Source of the DNA: Pelobates cultripes
Lineage: Eukaryota; Chordata; Amphibia; Anura; Pelobatidae
NCBI GenBank assembly: GCA_933207985.1
Contig: OW240912.1
Coordinates: 358,788,290 to 358,852,289 of the forward strand
DNA: 64,000 nucleotides
Direction of reading: 5' to 3'
Shown here: positions 36,509 to 47,035 of the stretch, piece after piece
Position numbering within the stretch: the stretch's first letter is position 1
Layout: each line of letters starts with the position of its first letter
Program-made: the position numbers and the translations under genes
Notes under the pieces: generated by a model
What the model saw: the letters and a program-made list of their open reading frames with translations, nothing else
What the model was told of the DNA's origin: nothing
Databases searched by the model: none

Positions 36509-37018
36509 AGAGACACTACAGTCACCAGAACCACTACAGCTTAATGTAGTGGTTCTGTTGTCTATAACCTGTCCCTGAAGGCCTAACATTGTAAACACTG
36601 CCTTTTCAGAGAAAAGTCGGTGTTTACATTGCTGCCTAGTAACAACTTTAGCGGCTGTCACTCAGCAAATAGAGGGACCTTCTGGGTTAAGTCCTGCAGT
36701 CTTTGCAGGACCTATGTTCAGCATCTCCACACTCTGCATGGTAACACTGAACGATTTCCATAGGGATGCATTGATTCAATGCATCTCTTTGAGGAGATTC
36801 AGATAAGTGCAGCATTTTGCTGCGTATGCGTTCCTATGGAAAATAATTGAATTGGTTGAGATTATCAAGATTGATGATCTCAGCCATGGAGGCAGGGCCA
36901 GCCACGGCGAGTGCAGCACGGCGTGGGAGAAAAGGTAAGTTAAATACCTTTTAATGCCATTCAGAGCAGGCAGGCCACGTAAATACATGTTTGTATTCCT
37001 AACACTACAGTGTTCCTT
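36509..37018 (+). mobile_element. Kolobok-type MITE, diverged
   Basis: Starts AGAGACACTACAGTCACCAG, with the subterminal hairpin AACCACTACAGC / GTAGTGGTT (36530-36552). It carries GTAAACACTGCCTTTTC..., GGATGCATTGATTCAATGCA and GATTATCAAGATTGATGATC, and ends CTAACACTACAGTGTTCCT before TCAA. The flanking TTAA sites are mutated. The interior aligns with the partial copy at 53490-53860. Confidence 0.65.
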
Positions 37019-37221
37019 CAAGCGGATTGGATACTTGCATTCCAGAGATATTGCTGCAACCAGAAAAATCTGTAAGATTATTCCAAGATGCTTTATCATT
37101 TATATGATCATAGATCAGGTGCCTAAAAAGTCCCCTTAAAACAGTAATGCCCCATCCCAATTTTTCATAAAGATAGAATTTTGGTTAAAAAAAAAGGTAT
37201 ATATTTTATTTTATAGAAATT

Positions 37222-37562
37222 CCGGTGCAATCAAAGGGAACTAAAGTAAAGGAGGAGACTATATTTAAAAGAAGAAAAACTACCACAACAAGAGGACATA
37301 GTCTTAAATTAGAGGGACAAAGGTTTAAAAATAATATCAGGAAGTATTACTTTACTGAGAGGGTAGTGGATGCATGGAATAGCCTTCCAGCTGAAGTGGT
37401 AGAGGTTAACACAGTAAAGGAGTTTAAGCATGCATGGGATCTATCCTAACTATAAGATAAGGCTAGGGACTAATGAAAGTTTTTAGAAAATTGGGCAGAC
37501 TAGATGGGCCGAATGGTTCTTATCTGCCGTCACATTCTATGTTTCTATGTTTCTATGTTTCT
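37222..37562 (+). pseudogene. CR1-like LINE 3' end (ORF2 C-terminus and 3' repeat)
   Basis: The frame 37225-37449 encodes RGHSLKLEGQRFKNNIRKYY, then FTERVVDAWNSLPAEVVEVN and TVKEFKHAWD, the C-terminal tail of CR1-clade ORF2p. It is followed by GGGCAGACTAGATGGGCCGA, ATGGTTCTTATCTGCCGTCA and a terminal tandem CTATGTTT repeated about three times (to 37562). Short 8-bp terminal repeats in place of poly-A are a CR1 hallmark. The copy is strongly 5'-truncated, with only about 75 codons left. It is the youngest-looking LINE trace in this part of the window, since the frame is open. Confidence 0.9.
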
Positions 37563-38097
37563 AACTATAAGGCTAAATGAGGACTGATTTGTGCAGTAGA
37601 TACATATGTTATCTCATGGCATGTGTGTGAAATCATCTATGAAGGATCCTGCATTCTCACAGGAACTTCCATGGATTTTCATTTTAAACTACTACACATG
37701 CACATTATGAATTATCTTTTAATCCAGTTCCTCACCGCAGCACTTCCTTGCCTCTGGGACATTTTCACTACTGATAATCCCCCAGCCTGTCTCATAGAGA
37801 AGCATTAAAACCCAGTACTTCCCTAGGAGAAGCCTTTACATATGCTTTGTGCTATAGCACAAAACATTGAGAAAGAGCAACTTTCTGATTTTCTGAATGG
37901 CAAGGAAAGTGCAACATGGGGGGTGCATATATCAGCACTGAAGGTAAAGGGAACATTGTTTGGAGTGTTTCTTTAATCATCTAGTGGCAAAGACAGAACA
38001 GATCTTATTTGCAACTATTTTTTTAAAAACCAGTACAAATACTTAGACCTACACAAGATGGGAAAAGTCAGATGTGTGCCGGTTACTATGATACTTC
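37563..38097. other. Unannotated spacer
   Basis: No coding segment. AGTGTTTCTTTAATC near 37963 could be the right end of another decayed Kolobok-type MITE whose left end is lost. Confidence 0.45.
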
Positions 38098-38101
38098 TTA
38101 A

Positions 38102-38573
38102 AGGACCACTATAGGCACCGAGACCACTTCAGCTTAATGAAGTGGTTTGGGTGCCAGGTCCGTCTAGAATTAACCCTTTCTGCTGTAAACATAGCAGTTT
38201 CAGAGAAACTGCTATGTTTACATATGGGTTAATCCAGCCTATAGTGGCTGTCTCATTGACAGCTGCTAGAGGCGCTTCCGCGCTTTTCATTGTGATTTTC
38301 ACAGTGAGAAAACGCCAGCGTTCATAGGAAAGCATTGAGAATGCTTTCCTATGGACAGGCTGAATGCACGCGCATGCGCATTCAGCCGATGATGGGAAAA
38401 GAAGGAGGAGAGTCCCCACCACCAAGGGAGCCCGGCGGGGAAAAAAAGGTAAGATTTAACCCCTTCCACCCCCTAGAGCCTGACGGGAGGGGGGCCCTGA
38501 GTGTGTGGGGGACACCTAGAGACCCTATAGTGCCAGGAAAACGAGTATATTTTCCTGGCACTATAGTGGTCCT
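38102..38573 (+). mobile_element. Kolobok/T2-type MITE, family C, complete copy
   Basis: TTAA at 38098-38101 and 38574-38577 flank 472 bp with 13-bp inverted ends AGGACCACTATAG / CTATAGTGGTCCT. Each end carries its own subterminal hairpin: GGCACCGAGACCACTTCA with TGAAGTGGTTTGGGTGCC on the left, and GTGCCAGGAAAA with TTTTCCTGGCAC on the right. The interior includes GAATGCACGCGCATGCGCAT. TTAA duplication and AGG ends fit the T2/Kolobok group. Confidence 0.9.
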
Positions 38574-38577
38574 TTAA

Positions 38578-38649
38578 CCCCTTAAGGACCAAACTTCTGT
38601 AATAAAAGGGAATCATGACATGTCACACATGTCATGTGTCCTTAAGGGG
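38578..38649. mobile_element. piggyBac-type 72-bp MITE, copy 2
   Basis: Same 72-bp unit as at 21406, with one or two differences (TTCTGTAATAAA versus TTCTGGAATAAA). It is flanked by TTAA at 38574-38577 and 38650-38653. The left TTAA is also the right target site of the Kolobok-type MITE, so the two elements abut. Confidence 0.92.
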
Positions 38650-38966
38650 TTAATAATATTCCAAGAAAACAAAACATATATACATTATTATGCTAAATTG
38701 ATCGTCTATCTTTTGTGTTATGAGACATGCCAATGTTAAGACAGTGTAATTAGGGGGTATTATGAGTGTGTATGCTCTTGTGGTTAACTGTGACGTAAGG
38801 AAAGATGCTGCAGGGTAGGATTAAAAACTAAGGTAGAATTTTGTTTGGGGTGTGGCAATGCTGAAAAAAGCAAGAAGTGCTTTAGGGCAGGATTAAATCA
38901 TTGGAACTATGCGTGGACTATGCATGTCGGCAGTCAGCCCTTAAAATATAGGATGCTAAATATTAA

Positions 38967-39471
38967 ATGGATTCTCCAGTGCCAGGAAAACAAATCTGTT
39001 TTCTTGGCACTGCAGAATCTTGCAGTGCCCCCCTTCCTCACACCCCCCATCCCATGTTGCTGAAGGGGTTAAAACCCCTGCAGTGACTTACCGGAATCCA
39101 GCGCGGATGTCCCTCGGCGCCGGGTCAGGCTCCGCCCACGCTCCTGACATCAGCGGGGGAGACCTAATGCGCATGCACATTGGACCTCCCCATAAGAAAG
39201 CATTATTGAATGCTTTCCTGTTGGGATTCCGGCAACGCTGGAGGACCTCATGCATAGCATGAGGACGTCCAGTGTCGTTTAAAACACTTTTTATGAACCC
39301 GGAAGTCCCTCTAGTGGCTGTCTGGTAGAGGACTTAACCCTGCAAGGTAATTATTGCAGTTTATAAAAACTGAAATAATTACACTTGCAGGGTTAAGGGT
39401 TAAGGGTGATGGGAGTTGGCACCCAGACCACTCCAATGGGCAGAAGTGGTTTGGGTGCCTGGAGTGTCCCT
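38967..39471 (-). mobile_element. Kolobok/T2-type MITE, family C, reverse orientation
   Basis: TTAA at 38963-38966 and 39472-39475 flank a 505-bp unit. The left end has hairpin GTGCCAGGAAAAC...GTTTTCTTGGCAC; the right end has GGCACCCAGACCACT...AGTGGTTTGGGTGCC and ends GGAGTGTCCCT. Relative to 38102 it is inverted and diverged. Confidence 0.82.
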
Positions 39472-39524
39472 TTAACTGTGTTCCACTGGTTTACTTCTCT
39501 TGTGTGATATTTGATAGAGTTTAA

Positions 39525-40009
39525 AGTGCACAGACCCCTAAAGTACTTAACTTGCTGAACACCTTTGTGTGTGAAGATTGTGTCCTCTTTTTTTTCATTT
39601 TGCAAAAAGTACAGATTTCAATAGAAATTTACACTTTTTAAAATTAACCTGGTTACATCCCCTTGGTTTTCAAGCTCACAACCAGTCCTGTTACTTCCTA
39701 ATTTAGTTAGCTCCGTGGAGCTAAACTCAAGAGGCAGCAATTGCTCAGAACACCTGCCTTGCGTAGACTTTTCATTGAGCTGCCTTGTTCGTGCGAGCAA
39801 TCCTACCAAACAGTGCTCTCCTGGCTTGTTGTGGAAAGAAGCAGGCGTTCGTATGAAATTGCCAGTGTTCACAAAGGTTGAGTGCCTGGCTTATAGTTCC
39901 AGACACTCGACGACCAAGTCCCGCTGCTTGCTTTCGTGCGACAATATGAGAGAGAGTTTTTGTCACAGTGATTTTTATTTATATTGTATTTCAGCAATGG
40001 AGTGTCCCT
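39525..40009. mobile_element. Kolobok/T2-type MITE, family B, second copy
   Basis: TTAA at 39521-39524 and 40010-40013. It starts AGTGCACAGACCCCTAAAG, shares CATTTTGCAAAAAGTACAGA and TTAACCTGGTTACATCCCC with 18095, and ends CAGCAATGGAGTGTCCCT. Confidence 0.82.
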
Positions 40010-40013
40010 TTAA

Positions 40014-40779
40014 GTTTTTTTGTTTTTGTTTTTTTTAAATAAATTTACATTCCACCACACTGGATATAAAAATCTAAATTAGACCATGGTAATAGATTGT
40101 ACACTCTCACTTCTAATTTGAATGTATTTGCAAACTGTGAACTATATGCCAATTAAGCAGTCATTGTCTAATTTCAAATCCAATTATGCTGGAGAGTGTA
40201 GCCAAAGCAACAAAACACTGTAACAGAAATATATTGAGACTTATATCATTGTCTAAATACTTACCAACACAAATAGGACAGATTACTGCTTGTGTTGCTG
40301 TCACAGAACTTTTTTTACTGGCTAAATATTTATTGACTATACTATGTCACGGAATGTGTGTGAATGTTTAAAATGCTTACTGAATGTTCTGTATGTGAAA
40401 GAACATACTACACTGTCTATATATTTATCAAATTCACTGTATGTGACCGAGATTATGCCACTATCTAAAAATGTACTTACTGCACTGTATGTGACAAATA
40501 GTCACTGTCTCAACATATGCTCAATGCATGATATATGATAGAATGTATGTCAATGTCTAAATATTTATTGACTGGTCTATACATGTCAGTATTTAAATAC
40601 TTGCCTACACTATATGCAACAGAATGTGCTTCACTGTTTAAAAACATTACATACTGCAGTGTATGTGTTAGATTGTTGCTTGAGGTTGTATGCACATCTG
40701 GTCCAATACAAATCTTATGTCATATAATAATTGGGTTAATAATCCTCTAGATTTTAAGTTTGTTTTAGCAGGATCCCCA
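40014..40779. other. Unannotated spacer with a degenerate repeated motif
   Basis: Between about 40240 and 40690 a loose pattern (GTCTAAATA, CTTAC or TTATTGAC, CACTGTATGTGA, about 70 bp apart) recurs five or six times, suggesting a very old tandem array. No coding feature. Confidence 0.4.
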
Positions 40780-40783
40780 TTAA

Positions 40784-40925
40784 AGAAACACTAAAAGCAC
40801 CATAACAACTCCAGCTCTCTTTAGTTGTTATGGTGCCTGGAATACCATAGCACCTTTAGAGTAATTTGTCAAACTCTTTAAGAACAGTTTGACAACTTGT
40901 CTGGTATAACCCTGAGCACCCGTTT
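40784..40925 (+). mobile_element. Kolobok-type MITE fragment
   Basis: TTAA (40780-40783), then AGAAACACTAAAAGCACCAT and the subterminal hairpin CACCATAACAACT / AGTTGTTATGGTG (40799-40842). The right end is missing. Confidence 0.6.
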
Positions 40926-41975
40926 CCACACAGCCTGCTTCTGAATTCAACAGATTTTCCTATAAATATTAATAGTTGTATTTTCTCTTGTGCATAGTAC
41001 GTCAGGTTACTGTGACAATTCTCCACTTTACAGTACTGCAGAGTTCTAATTCGAATTCTTAGCTATACACACTGTTGTTGGTATATAAATAGAAATGTAC
41101 ATACATACTTGTGAGTCACACTTTTCTGTCCCTTTTAGCCTGCCCGTAACTGCCAGACAGAGGTCAGGGAGTGAAATTCAGGTTAATGAACGAGGTACTG
41201 TTTTTATCGTAATAGGTTATAATTATAATCTATGAGGGCAGGAAAACATTCCCCACCCTCCCTGTCCATGAATGCAGGATGTCTAGCTGCGTGTTTGTAA
41301 GTGCAGGACATCCCATATCTAGAACTCTCCTGTCAAATGAAAAGTTCCCTAACAAGCAATCAGTAATATCACACTTCTTTACAGATTCCTGGGCTCCAAA
41401 GCCATTGATCGACTGTAAATAAATATACAAATTATCAAAATTAAAACGTATCTAGCTTTGCTTATAGAATTCAGAATTGAAATTGTTTAAAGGACTGCTA
41501 ACACAGGTGGAAAGAGGGGGGGAGAACCAGGGTAATGCTGAGTAATGTAGTTTTGTATGTAATCTATTTTTTTTTTTTTTTGCTTTGTTATTGTTTATAT
41601 TGTACTAATTTTGCTTGATAAATTGGCATGTGACCTGAATCTTGTATGTCAGTGTTAAAAAATTATAGCTGGATTTTTTTTATAGCTATACTCCTGCTGA
41701 TCTGTCATACAGAGATCACTGTTTACAATACATTGTTACTCTAGTGTTACTCCACACATTTATAGCTGATTGGGTATAGATTTCATGTTTATGTAAATGA
41801 ATGAGTATAACCCTGCAAGGTAAATAAAGATGATCAGATATAAACCAAAGCAATCTGTAAACAAAACAAAATTCAGAGAGTTACTGTTTTACAAAATTTG
41901 ACATGCGTACGGATTATAATTTATGCTATGCTTTAGGTTAGCTATGTTAGGAAAGCAATGTCATAAACGTGATTG
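40926..41975. other. Unannotated spacer
   Basis: AT-rich, with a T-run at 41565-41580. No coding or structured feature supported. Confidence 0.5.
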
Positions 41976-41979
41976 ATAA

Positions 41980-42115
41980 GTAGGCAAAATGTAATGTTTA
42001 GATGGAATTTTCAGTCTTCTTTAGTTCCAGGTATACATATAGAAAAGATGAACAAAGAAGAAACATAGTGAAGTACTATAAATAAGATTAAAACCGCTTT
42101 ATTTGTTGCACTCAC
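41980..42115 (-). repeat. Terminal (pLTR-like) segment of Penelope-like element 2
   Basis: On the minus strand it reads AAGCGGTTTTAATCTTATTT, then AGTACTTCACTATGTTTC, then CTGGAACTAAAGAAGACTG and AACATTACATTTTGCCTACT. The plus strand at 48444-48590 has the same sequence with few changes. It is one arm of a 6-kb-spaced inverted repeat. Confidence 0.9.
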
Positions 42116-42261
42116 AAGATAAAAGTGAAAGATAAGCCCATCAAAATCCAATGGTCCACAGGGATTATTGCAGATTCTCCCGGAAACAGGATCAGATAAA
42201 AAGGCTAAAACAATTAACAAAACAATAAAAACAAACTGTCACTAGGTCCTTCTTTCGCCCT

Positions 42262-42296
42262 AAGCGTTTCGTCTGTCCTTGGACTTCGTCACGGGC
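42262..42296 (-). ncRNA. Hammerhead-ribozyme-like motif of Penelope-like element 2
   Basis: The minus strand reads CCGUGACGAA, then GUCC AA GGAC (a perfect 4-bp stem II), then AGAC and GAAACGC. This is close to the hammerhead core CUGANGA - stem II - GAAA, with one change in the first box (GUGACGA). A second GAAA word follows in the GGGCGAAAG segment. It sits downstream of GIY-YIG, as in element 1. Confidence 0.35.
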
Positions 42297-42974
42297 TTCC
42301 CAGCGTCTGTATACCAGAATAAGATCCCATCTATCTTTAAAACCCCCAAAACCCGTTTTGGCGCTATTTCAAATGGCGTAAGCCAATCCAAAGCATCCAT
42401 TGCTTGGACTCACGTGTTTAAGATTTCTTTAGACACTTCCAGGTTCGAAGCGTTTCAAGCCTCATTTTCATGTGGACGCAAAGTCAGATCGCAACAAGTG
42501 CACATGCGCGACTCTCATGCGTTCCAAGCTGCGTTCCACTGAAGTCCTCATTATAAAGGCGTCATTATAAAAAAAAAAAAAGCATGCAAAGTCCGCAAAA
42601 TAGTCCTCAGAAAAGGGGGCGATATAAAAGATATAGAGAAAAAACAAAAGAGGCAGAAAACATTAAGAATACTTAGCCATGGAGATAATTTCCCTTATAT
42701 TATTAAGAATATATTTCAAACAGAGAAAAGGTGGAAATATAAAAAAACACAATTTGCTAAGGGCAATATAATGTCTTATTTGGATGAATGGATGTGTCCA
42801 CCTATATCATATACTTCAATATATATGAAATAGGACAATTTAAATATCCATAAATAACATATAAAAAATTATAAAAATAACTGTTAATAAATAAATAAAT
42901 ATAAAAATAAGTAAGATTAAAAAAGGACCACCTGGGATGAGGGGAGGAAAAAAATGCACCATGGGAAATCTTAG

Positions 42975-42978
42975 AAAA

Positions 42979-43015
<37 letters not shown>

Positions 43016-43040
43016 CGTATATATAAATATATATATATAT

Positions 43041-43075
<35 letters not shown>
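42975..43075. repeat. (AT)n microsatellite
   Basis: Two runs of (TA)n, about 35 and 30 bp, separated by GTGCGTATATATAAATA and AGAG interruptions. The tyrosine/isoleucine frame across it is an artefact. Confidence 0.95.
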
Positions 43076-43119
43076 TGAGATAGAGAGAGGGTTGAGGGTC
43101 ACAAAAAACAAATCATATC

Positions 43120-43415
43120 AAAATCTACATTGCATGGTCTTTAAAGTATAAATCCAGAAACCCTCTCTCTGTCTCAATGTCATCACCTCTCCGTTCATCC
43201 AGTGATACTTGTTCTATGCCTACACATTAAAAATTATTAAAATTAAAATTTGGACATTGGTTGCAATGAACAGGCACTGAATGGGTATTAAGTTTTTTCT
43301 TAATGTTGTTGTGATGTTCCAAAAATCTCCTTTTCAGTGGTCAGCTTGTCCTACCCACATATTGCACACCACAAAAACGGGTCAGTAGATAGACTACATG
43401 GGTGGAGTTATAGGA
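43120..43415 (-). pseudogene. Penelope-like element 2, GIY-YIG endonuclease domain
   Basis: The minus strand encodes VVYLLTRFCGVQYVGRTS, a stop, then PLKRRFLEHHNNIKKKLNTH, then a degraded segment with VGIEQVSLDERRGDD. YLL...QYVGRT and the downstream R-x3-EH are the nuclease core. The stop directly after QYVGRTS and others further on show it is dead. It is separated from the RT part by the MITE at 43578-44154. Confidence 0.85.
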
Positions 43416-43577
43416 GATGTGATGTTTAATATTAAAGATTTCTGTTTGGTTACTTTTAAAATTAAAAACCTATTTATATTTGCAACTTTTACATTTGTCA
43501 TATGTATGAAAACCTTAATTTTTTTTAGTTTCAACTTTACAATGATTTTAAATGTACTTGAGCTAAAATACTCTTAA

Positions 43578-44154
43578 AGGATCACTATAGGGTCAGGAAC
43601 ATAAAACTGTATTCCTGACCCTATAGTGTTAAAACCACCATCTAGCCCCCCCTGGACCCCTCATGCCTCCATATATATATATTTTAAAATCTCACTGTAT
43701 TCAAGCCTGAAGTTGTAGATCTGCATGTTGTTTGCCTCAGAAAAACAAGCTGTCTGCTGACATCATCAGAAGTGGTGGCCTGATTCAATAACAATGCTTC
43801 CACATAGGATTGGCTGAGACTGACAAAGATGCAGATCAGGGGCAGAGCCAGCATGATTCAAACACAGCCCTGGCCAATCAGCATCTCCTCACAGAGATGA
43901 ATTGAATCAATGAATTTCTATGAGGAAAGTTCAGTGTCTGCATGCAGAGGGAGGAGACACTGAATGTTTGGATGCATTTTAGGCAGCCATGACCCAGGAA
44001 GGATCTCTAACAGCCATCTGAAGAGTAGCCAGTTAAGGTATCCCTAGGCTGTAATGTAAACACTGCATTTTTTCTGAAACGCCTGAAGGGAGCTATTCTA
44101 CTCACCTGAACAAATTCAATAAGCTGTAGTTTTTCTGGTGACTATAGGGTCCCT
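43578..44154 (+). mobile_element. Kolobok/T2-type MITE, family A, complete copy
   Basis: TTAA at 43574-43577 and 44155-44158 flank 577 bp beginning AGGATCACTATAGGGTCAGG and ending GTGACTATAGGGTCCCT. The left subterminal hairpin is GGGTCAGGAACATAAAA / TATTCCTGACCC. It interrupts the Penelope-like element between RT and endonuclease, so it inserted later. Confidence 0.9.
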
Positions 44155-44159
44155 TTAAA

Positions 44160-45730
44160 ATTCTTACTCTTTCTGAAAATAAATTGTGGTATAGGTGGTA
44201 ATTCTTCTTTTAAGAGATCGTCAGTGTCTCTCTATAATTTTTTTAATTTTAAACGCATGAGCATTAAATTGAGTGTTAAAAGAAAACCCTTTGTTATTTT
44301 GTTTGTTAAAGGTTTGTCGACCAAAAATTTATTTATTTATAGAGAATTAACTTGTCGGGAAACTTAATTTCCTGGTCTATAAAAATCACTAGAATAACCT
44401 TTTTCCAAAAATGTATTATTTAAAAATTGTGCTTGATCTAGAAAACAATTTTGGTCACTACAATTACATTTTAGTCTTGTAAATTGACTATGGGGAAAAC
44501 TTTTAAGCTAATTTGGATGATGGCTACTTTTTGTATTAATGAAACTATTCGCATCTGTCGCTTTAAACAATGTTTTGGTCTTTAAATGGGAGTTTTCTAC
44601 ATAGATCTAAGAAATTAATTTCTTTGGAGTTAAATTGTGGGGTAAAAATGAATGACATCTCGGTCCTTCGCGAAAAAATATTTATGACCCAGTATCACCA
44701 AGGAGCATATATACGTGACTACATTTGTGTAGGTCATTTCCAGTTCCTTTCCAAATCATTAAAACATCATTTATGTACCTCCTCCAGAGCACCAAGTCTG
44801 CGCCAAATGGATTATTGTACAAAATATTCCTTTTTTCCCAATAATCCAAAAATAAATTTGCATAACTTGGTGCAAACTTGGTGCCCATGGTTGTACCCTT
44901 TATCTGTCAAAAGAATTCATTGTTGAACATAAAAAAATTGTGAGTTAAAATAAATGTAATTGCTTCTAATAAAAATTTACTTCATATTGGGAAAATCTCC
45001 TCATCTTGCTCCAAGTTCCATCTTACTGCCTTGAGGCCCAAATGGTGTTCAATGATAGTGTATGATGATGTAACATCAAAGGTGGCCCATATGTACCCTT
45101 CCCTCCATTGCACTCTAGTTCTTGAATAAGACTCTTTGTGTCCTTCAAGTAAGATTTTGAATTTTATGCACATTTATGGAGAAAATAGTCAATGTACTCG
45201 GACAATCTTGATGTTAATGAATTGATTCCACTAATGTTGGCCCTCCCAGGGGGTTTGGTTATGGACTTATGAATTTTAGGTAAAATGTATAGTGTGGGGA
45301 TTCTTGGGAATTCTAAAAATAATAACGATAAAATCTTATTGTCTGTTGCACCTAGCTCTTTAAAATTTGTTAGTAGAATATTTAATTCTTTATTAAATAA
45401 ATTGTTGGGATTTTCTTGTAACCTTTGGTACGTTAAATGGTCACTTAAAAGTCTCTCTACTTCACCTGAATAGTATTCGGTGGGCATGACGACACTACCA
45501 CCACCTTTATCTGTACTTTTGATCAGATTTTTCCTTTTTTTAAAGGTGTCTAAGAGTTCATAATCTTTTTTGTTTAAATTAAACTCTTTATGATTCAGAT
45601 CCAATTTTTTGATATCTCTATTCACCATTTTATAAAAGGCTTCAATTTGGCTCCCTTTTTCAGTTGGACAAAAAGTAGATTTTGGTTTAAACTTAGTAAT
45701 GTTTTTACCTTTTTTTTCCGGATACATTAT
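44160..45730 (-). pseudogene. Penelope-like element 2, reverse transcriptase
   Basis: The 45727-45164 frame encodes RT fingers: STDKGGGSVVMPTEYYSGEV, then PTLYILPKIHKSITKPPGRA and NISGINSLTSRLSEYIDYFL. The 44888-44682 frame gives MGTKFAPSYANLFLDYWEKR, then LVLWRRYINDVLMIWKG, the catalytic box (YIND, where Penelope-like elements usually have YIDD). Further on, QFTRLKCNCSDQNCF and FLEKGYS mark the RT-to-endonuclease connector (near 44430). About 190 codons at the N-terminal side are uninterrupted, but frameshifts follow near 45170, 44890 and 44680. Confidence 0.88.
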
Positions 45731-46720
45731 ATATCAAACTTTCTCTTTCTCTTTTCTTAAAGAATCTTTTTAGTGACATTTTTCAGATTACACATTTATT
45801 AACATCAATAAAAAGATTAAAAGGGTTCACTGAATCATTAGGGGCAAATTTCAGTCCTTTTTCTAAAATACAGATTTCTTCTATATTTATATTTGCATCT
45901 GAAATAATAAAGATTCCCTTTTCTCTTTCAAATTCTTTAACTCTGACTCTATTAAATCCCAGCTCAATTTCTTTCTTTTCCCTGGAGCGTTCCAAACCCC
46001 CCAAATGGGGCAAACCTGTTTGTTAGATCTGTCTTTGGAAGTTTTGGTGAAAATAATTGAGTTATTTCTTTCTTTCTGTTTGTATTGATATTCAATGTTC
46101 TTCCTAAAAAAACTCCCTGATTTGTCCTTCTCTGTTGGGACGAAACAGGATTATTTTTTGTATAATTCTCGCTTTTATTATTATGATCCTGATTGGAGCT
46201 ATACATTTTATTACTTTCAAAGGACTTATATTTGCTTTCGTTCCTATCCGCTGTTTTTGGTGCTGCATTTATCCTTGGAGATAAATGTTTATTACTACTG
46301 GGCCTTTGAATATCCCCTTCGTTCCATTTACTGTTTGTATTAAATCTCTGTGTGAAACCACTACTTCTCTTTATTTGAAATTGAATGAAAATTAATGTCT
46401 CTATCTTTTTTATCTCTGTTATACTTCTTATTTTTAGTTTCTGCTATATTTCATCTACTTTAGTGACTCTGTCTAGAAGTATAAGTTCTTTTTCTTTATA
46501 TTCTTTTGTTTCTTTATCTATGACAAAATCTTTATCTAATTTTTCTAGATCTTTTGATAAATTGCTTAGGTTCTCTTTTTCAAATTTAATGATTATTTCC
46601 ATCAGGATAAAAGAGCATTTCTCCAATGCTATATCCCATTTTTGGGCATGCGCAGAGAGTTCTAATCCATTTGCTGGATCTTTGTTTGGGATAAGGTTTT
46701 CTTTCAGATAAGCCTCTAAA
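45731..46720 (-). pseudogene. Penelope-like element 2, N-terminal region
   Basis: Minus-strand segments include GFNRVRVKEFEREKGIFIIS, then ICILEKGLKFAPNDSVNPFN and LFIDVNKCVI (46013-45783), the conserved start of Penelope-like ORFs (LxxGLxFxP...F). Upstream, a lysine/glutamate-rich helix-like segment (46626-46444) has low complexity. Several frameshifts. Its first part lies within the tandem duplication and is repeated at 47244-47700. Confidence 0.75.
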
Positions 46721-46766
46721 AAGGATATCTCCCATCACTTTCTTGTTTCTTTTATTGCACCTGGGT

Positions 46767-46925
46767 AAAATCGAGTAAATTTATAATACACTAAAAATAT
46801 ATCTAGAAAACCCAGTAAAAATTAACACCAGTGGTTACAGGTCTAAATTATCTAATAATATGCAGAATTATAAAGAAGATTCTTCGAAGACTTCTCAAAT
46901 CATAAAATATATCATAAATAATCTT
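46767..46925 (-). repeat. Inverted-repeat arm, Penelope 5' UTR (also 47726-47885)
   Basis: Contains TTAACACCAGTGGTTACAGG, ATAATATGCAGAATTATAAA and GAAGACTTCTCAAATCATAA. Its reverse complement, with about 10 percent change, is at 48663-48795. The duplicated unit carries a second copy at 47726-47885. Confidence 0.92.
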
Positions 46926-46930
46926 AAGCG

Positions 46931-47031
46931 TTTTTTTAATTTTTTTTTTTTAAATTCTTTATTTTTCTGTGCATGAGGAGTTACAAGCATATGTCAAGTG
47001 CCACAACAGCATGCATGGGTTAAATACTAGC
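46931..47031 (-). mobile_element. Short 5'-truncated LINE 3' end
   Basis: A T-rich run, then TAAATTCTTTATTTTTCTG: read on the minus strand this is AAAAATAAAGAATTT plus poly-A, the same 3' motif as at 2935 and 24133. About 100 bp remain. CTTAAGCG precedes it (46923-46930), and the matching right copy is reconstructed from C (47031) plus TTAAGCG (48444-48450), now split by two later MITEs. The same fragment is repeated at about 47890-47991. Confidence 0.75.
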
Positions 47032-47035
47032 TTAA

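Larger units (their letters stand above)
41980..46930 (-). mobile_element. Penelope-like element 2, near-complete but decayed
   Basis: On the minus strand: 5' UTR (46930 to about 46720), N-terminal region, reverse transcriptase (about 45730-44680), a connecting segment, GIY-YIG endonuclease (43415-43120), a 3' region with a hammerhead-like motif (42296-42262) and a terminal segment (42115-41980). The terminal segment recurs in inverted orientation at 48448-48600 and the 5' UTR segment recurs inverted at 48663-48795. This order is diagnostic of GIY-YIG Penelope-like elements. The coding region is broken by frameshifts and by an inserted MITE at 43578-44154. Confidence 0.88.

Noticed and set aside
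42840..43076. Isoleucine/tyrosine-rich 78-codon frame
   Set aside because: A translation of the (AT)n run.
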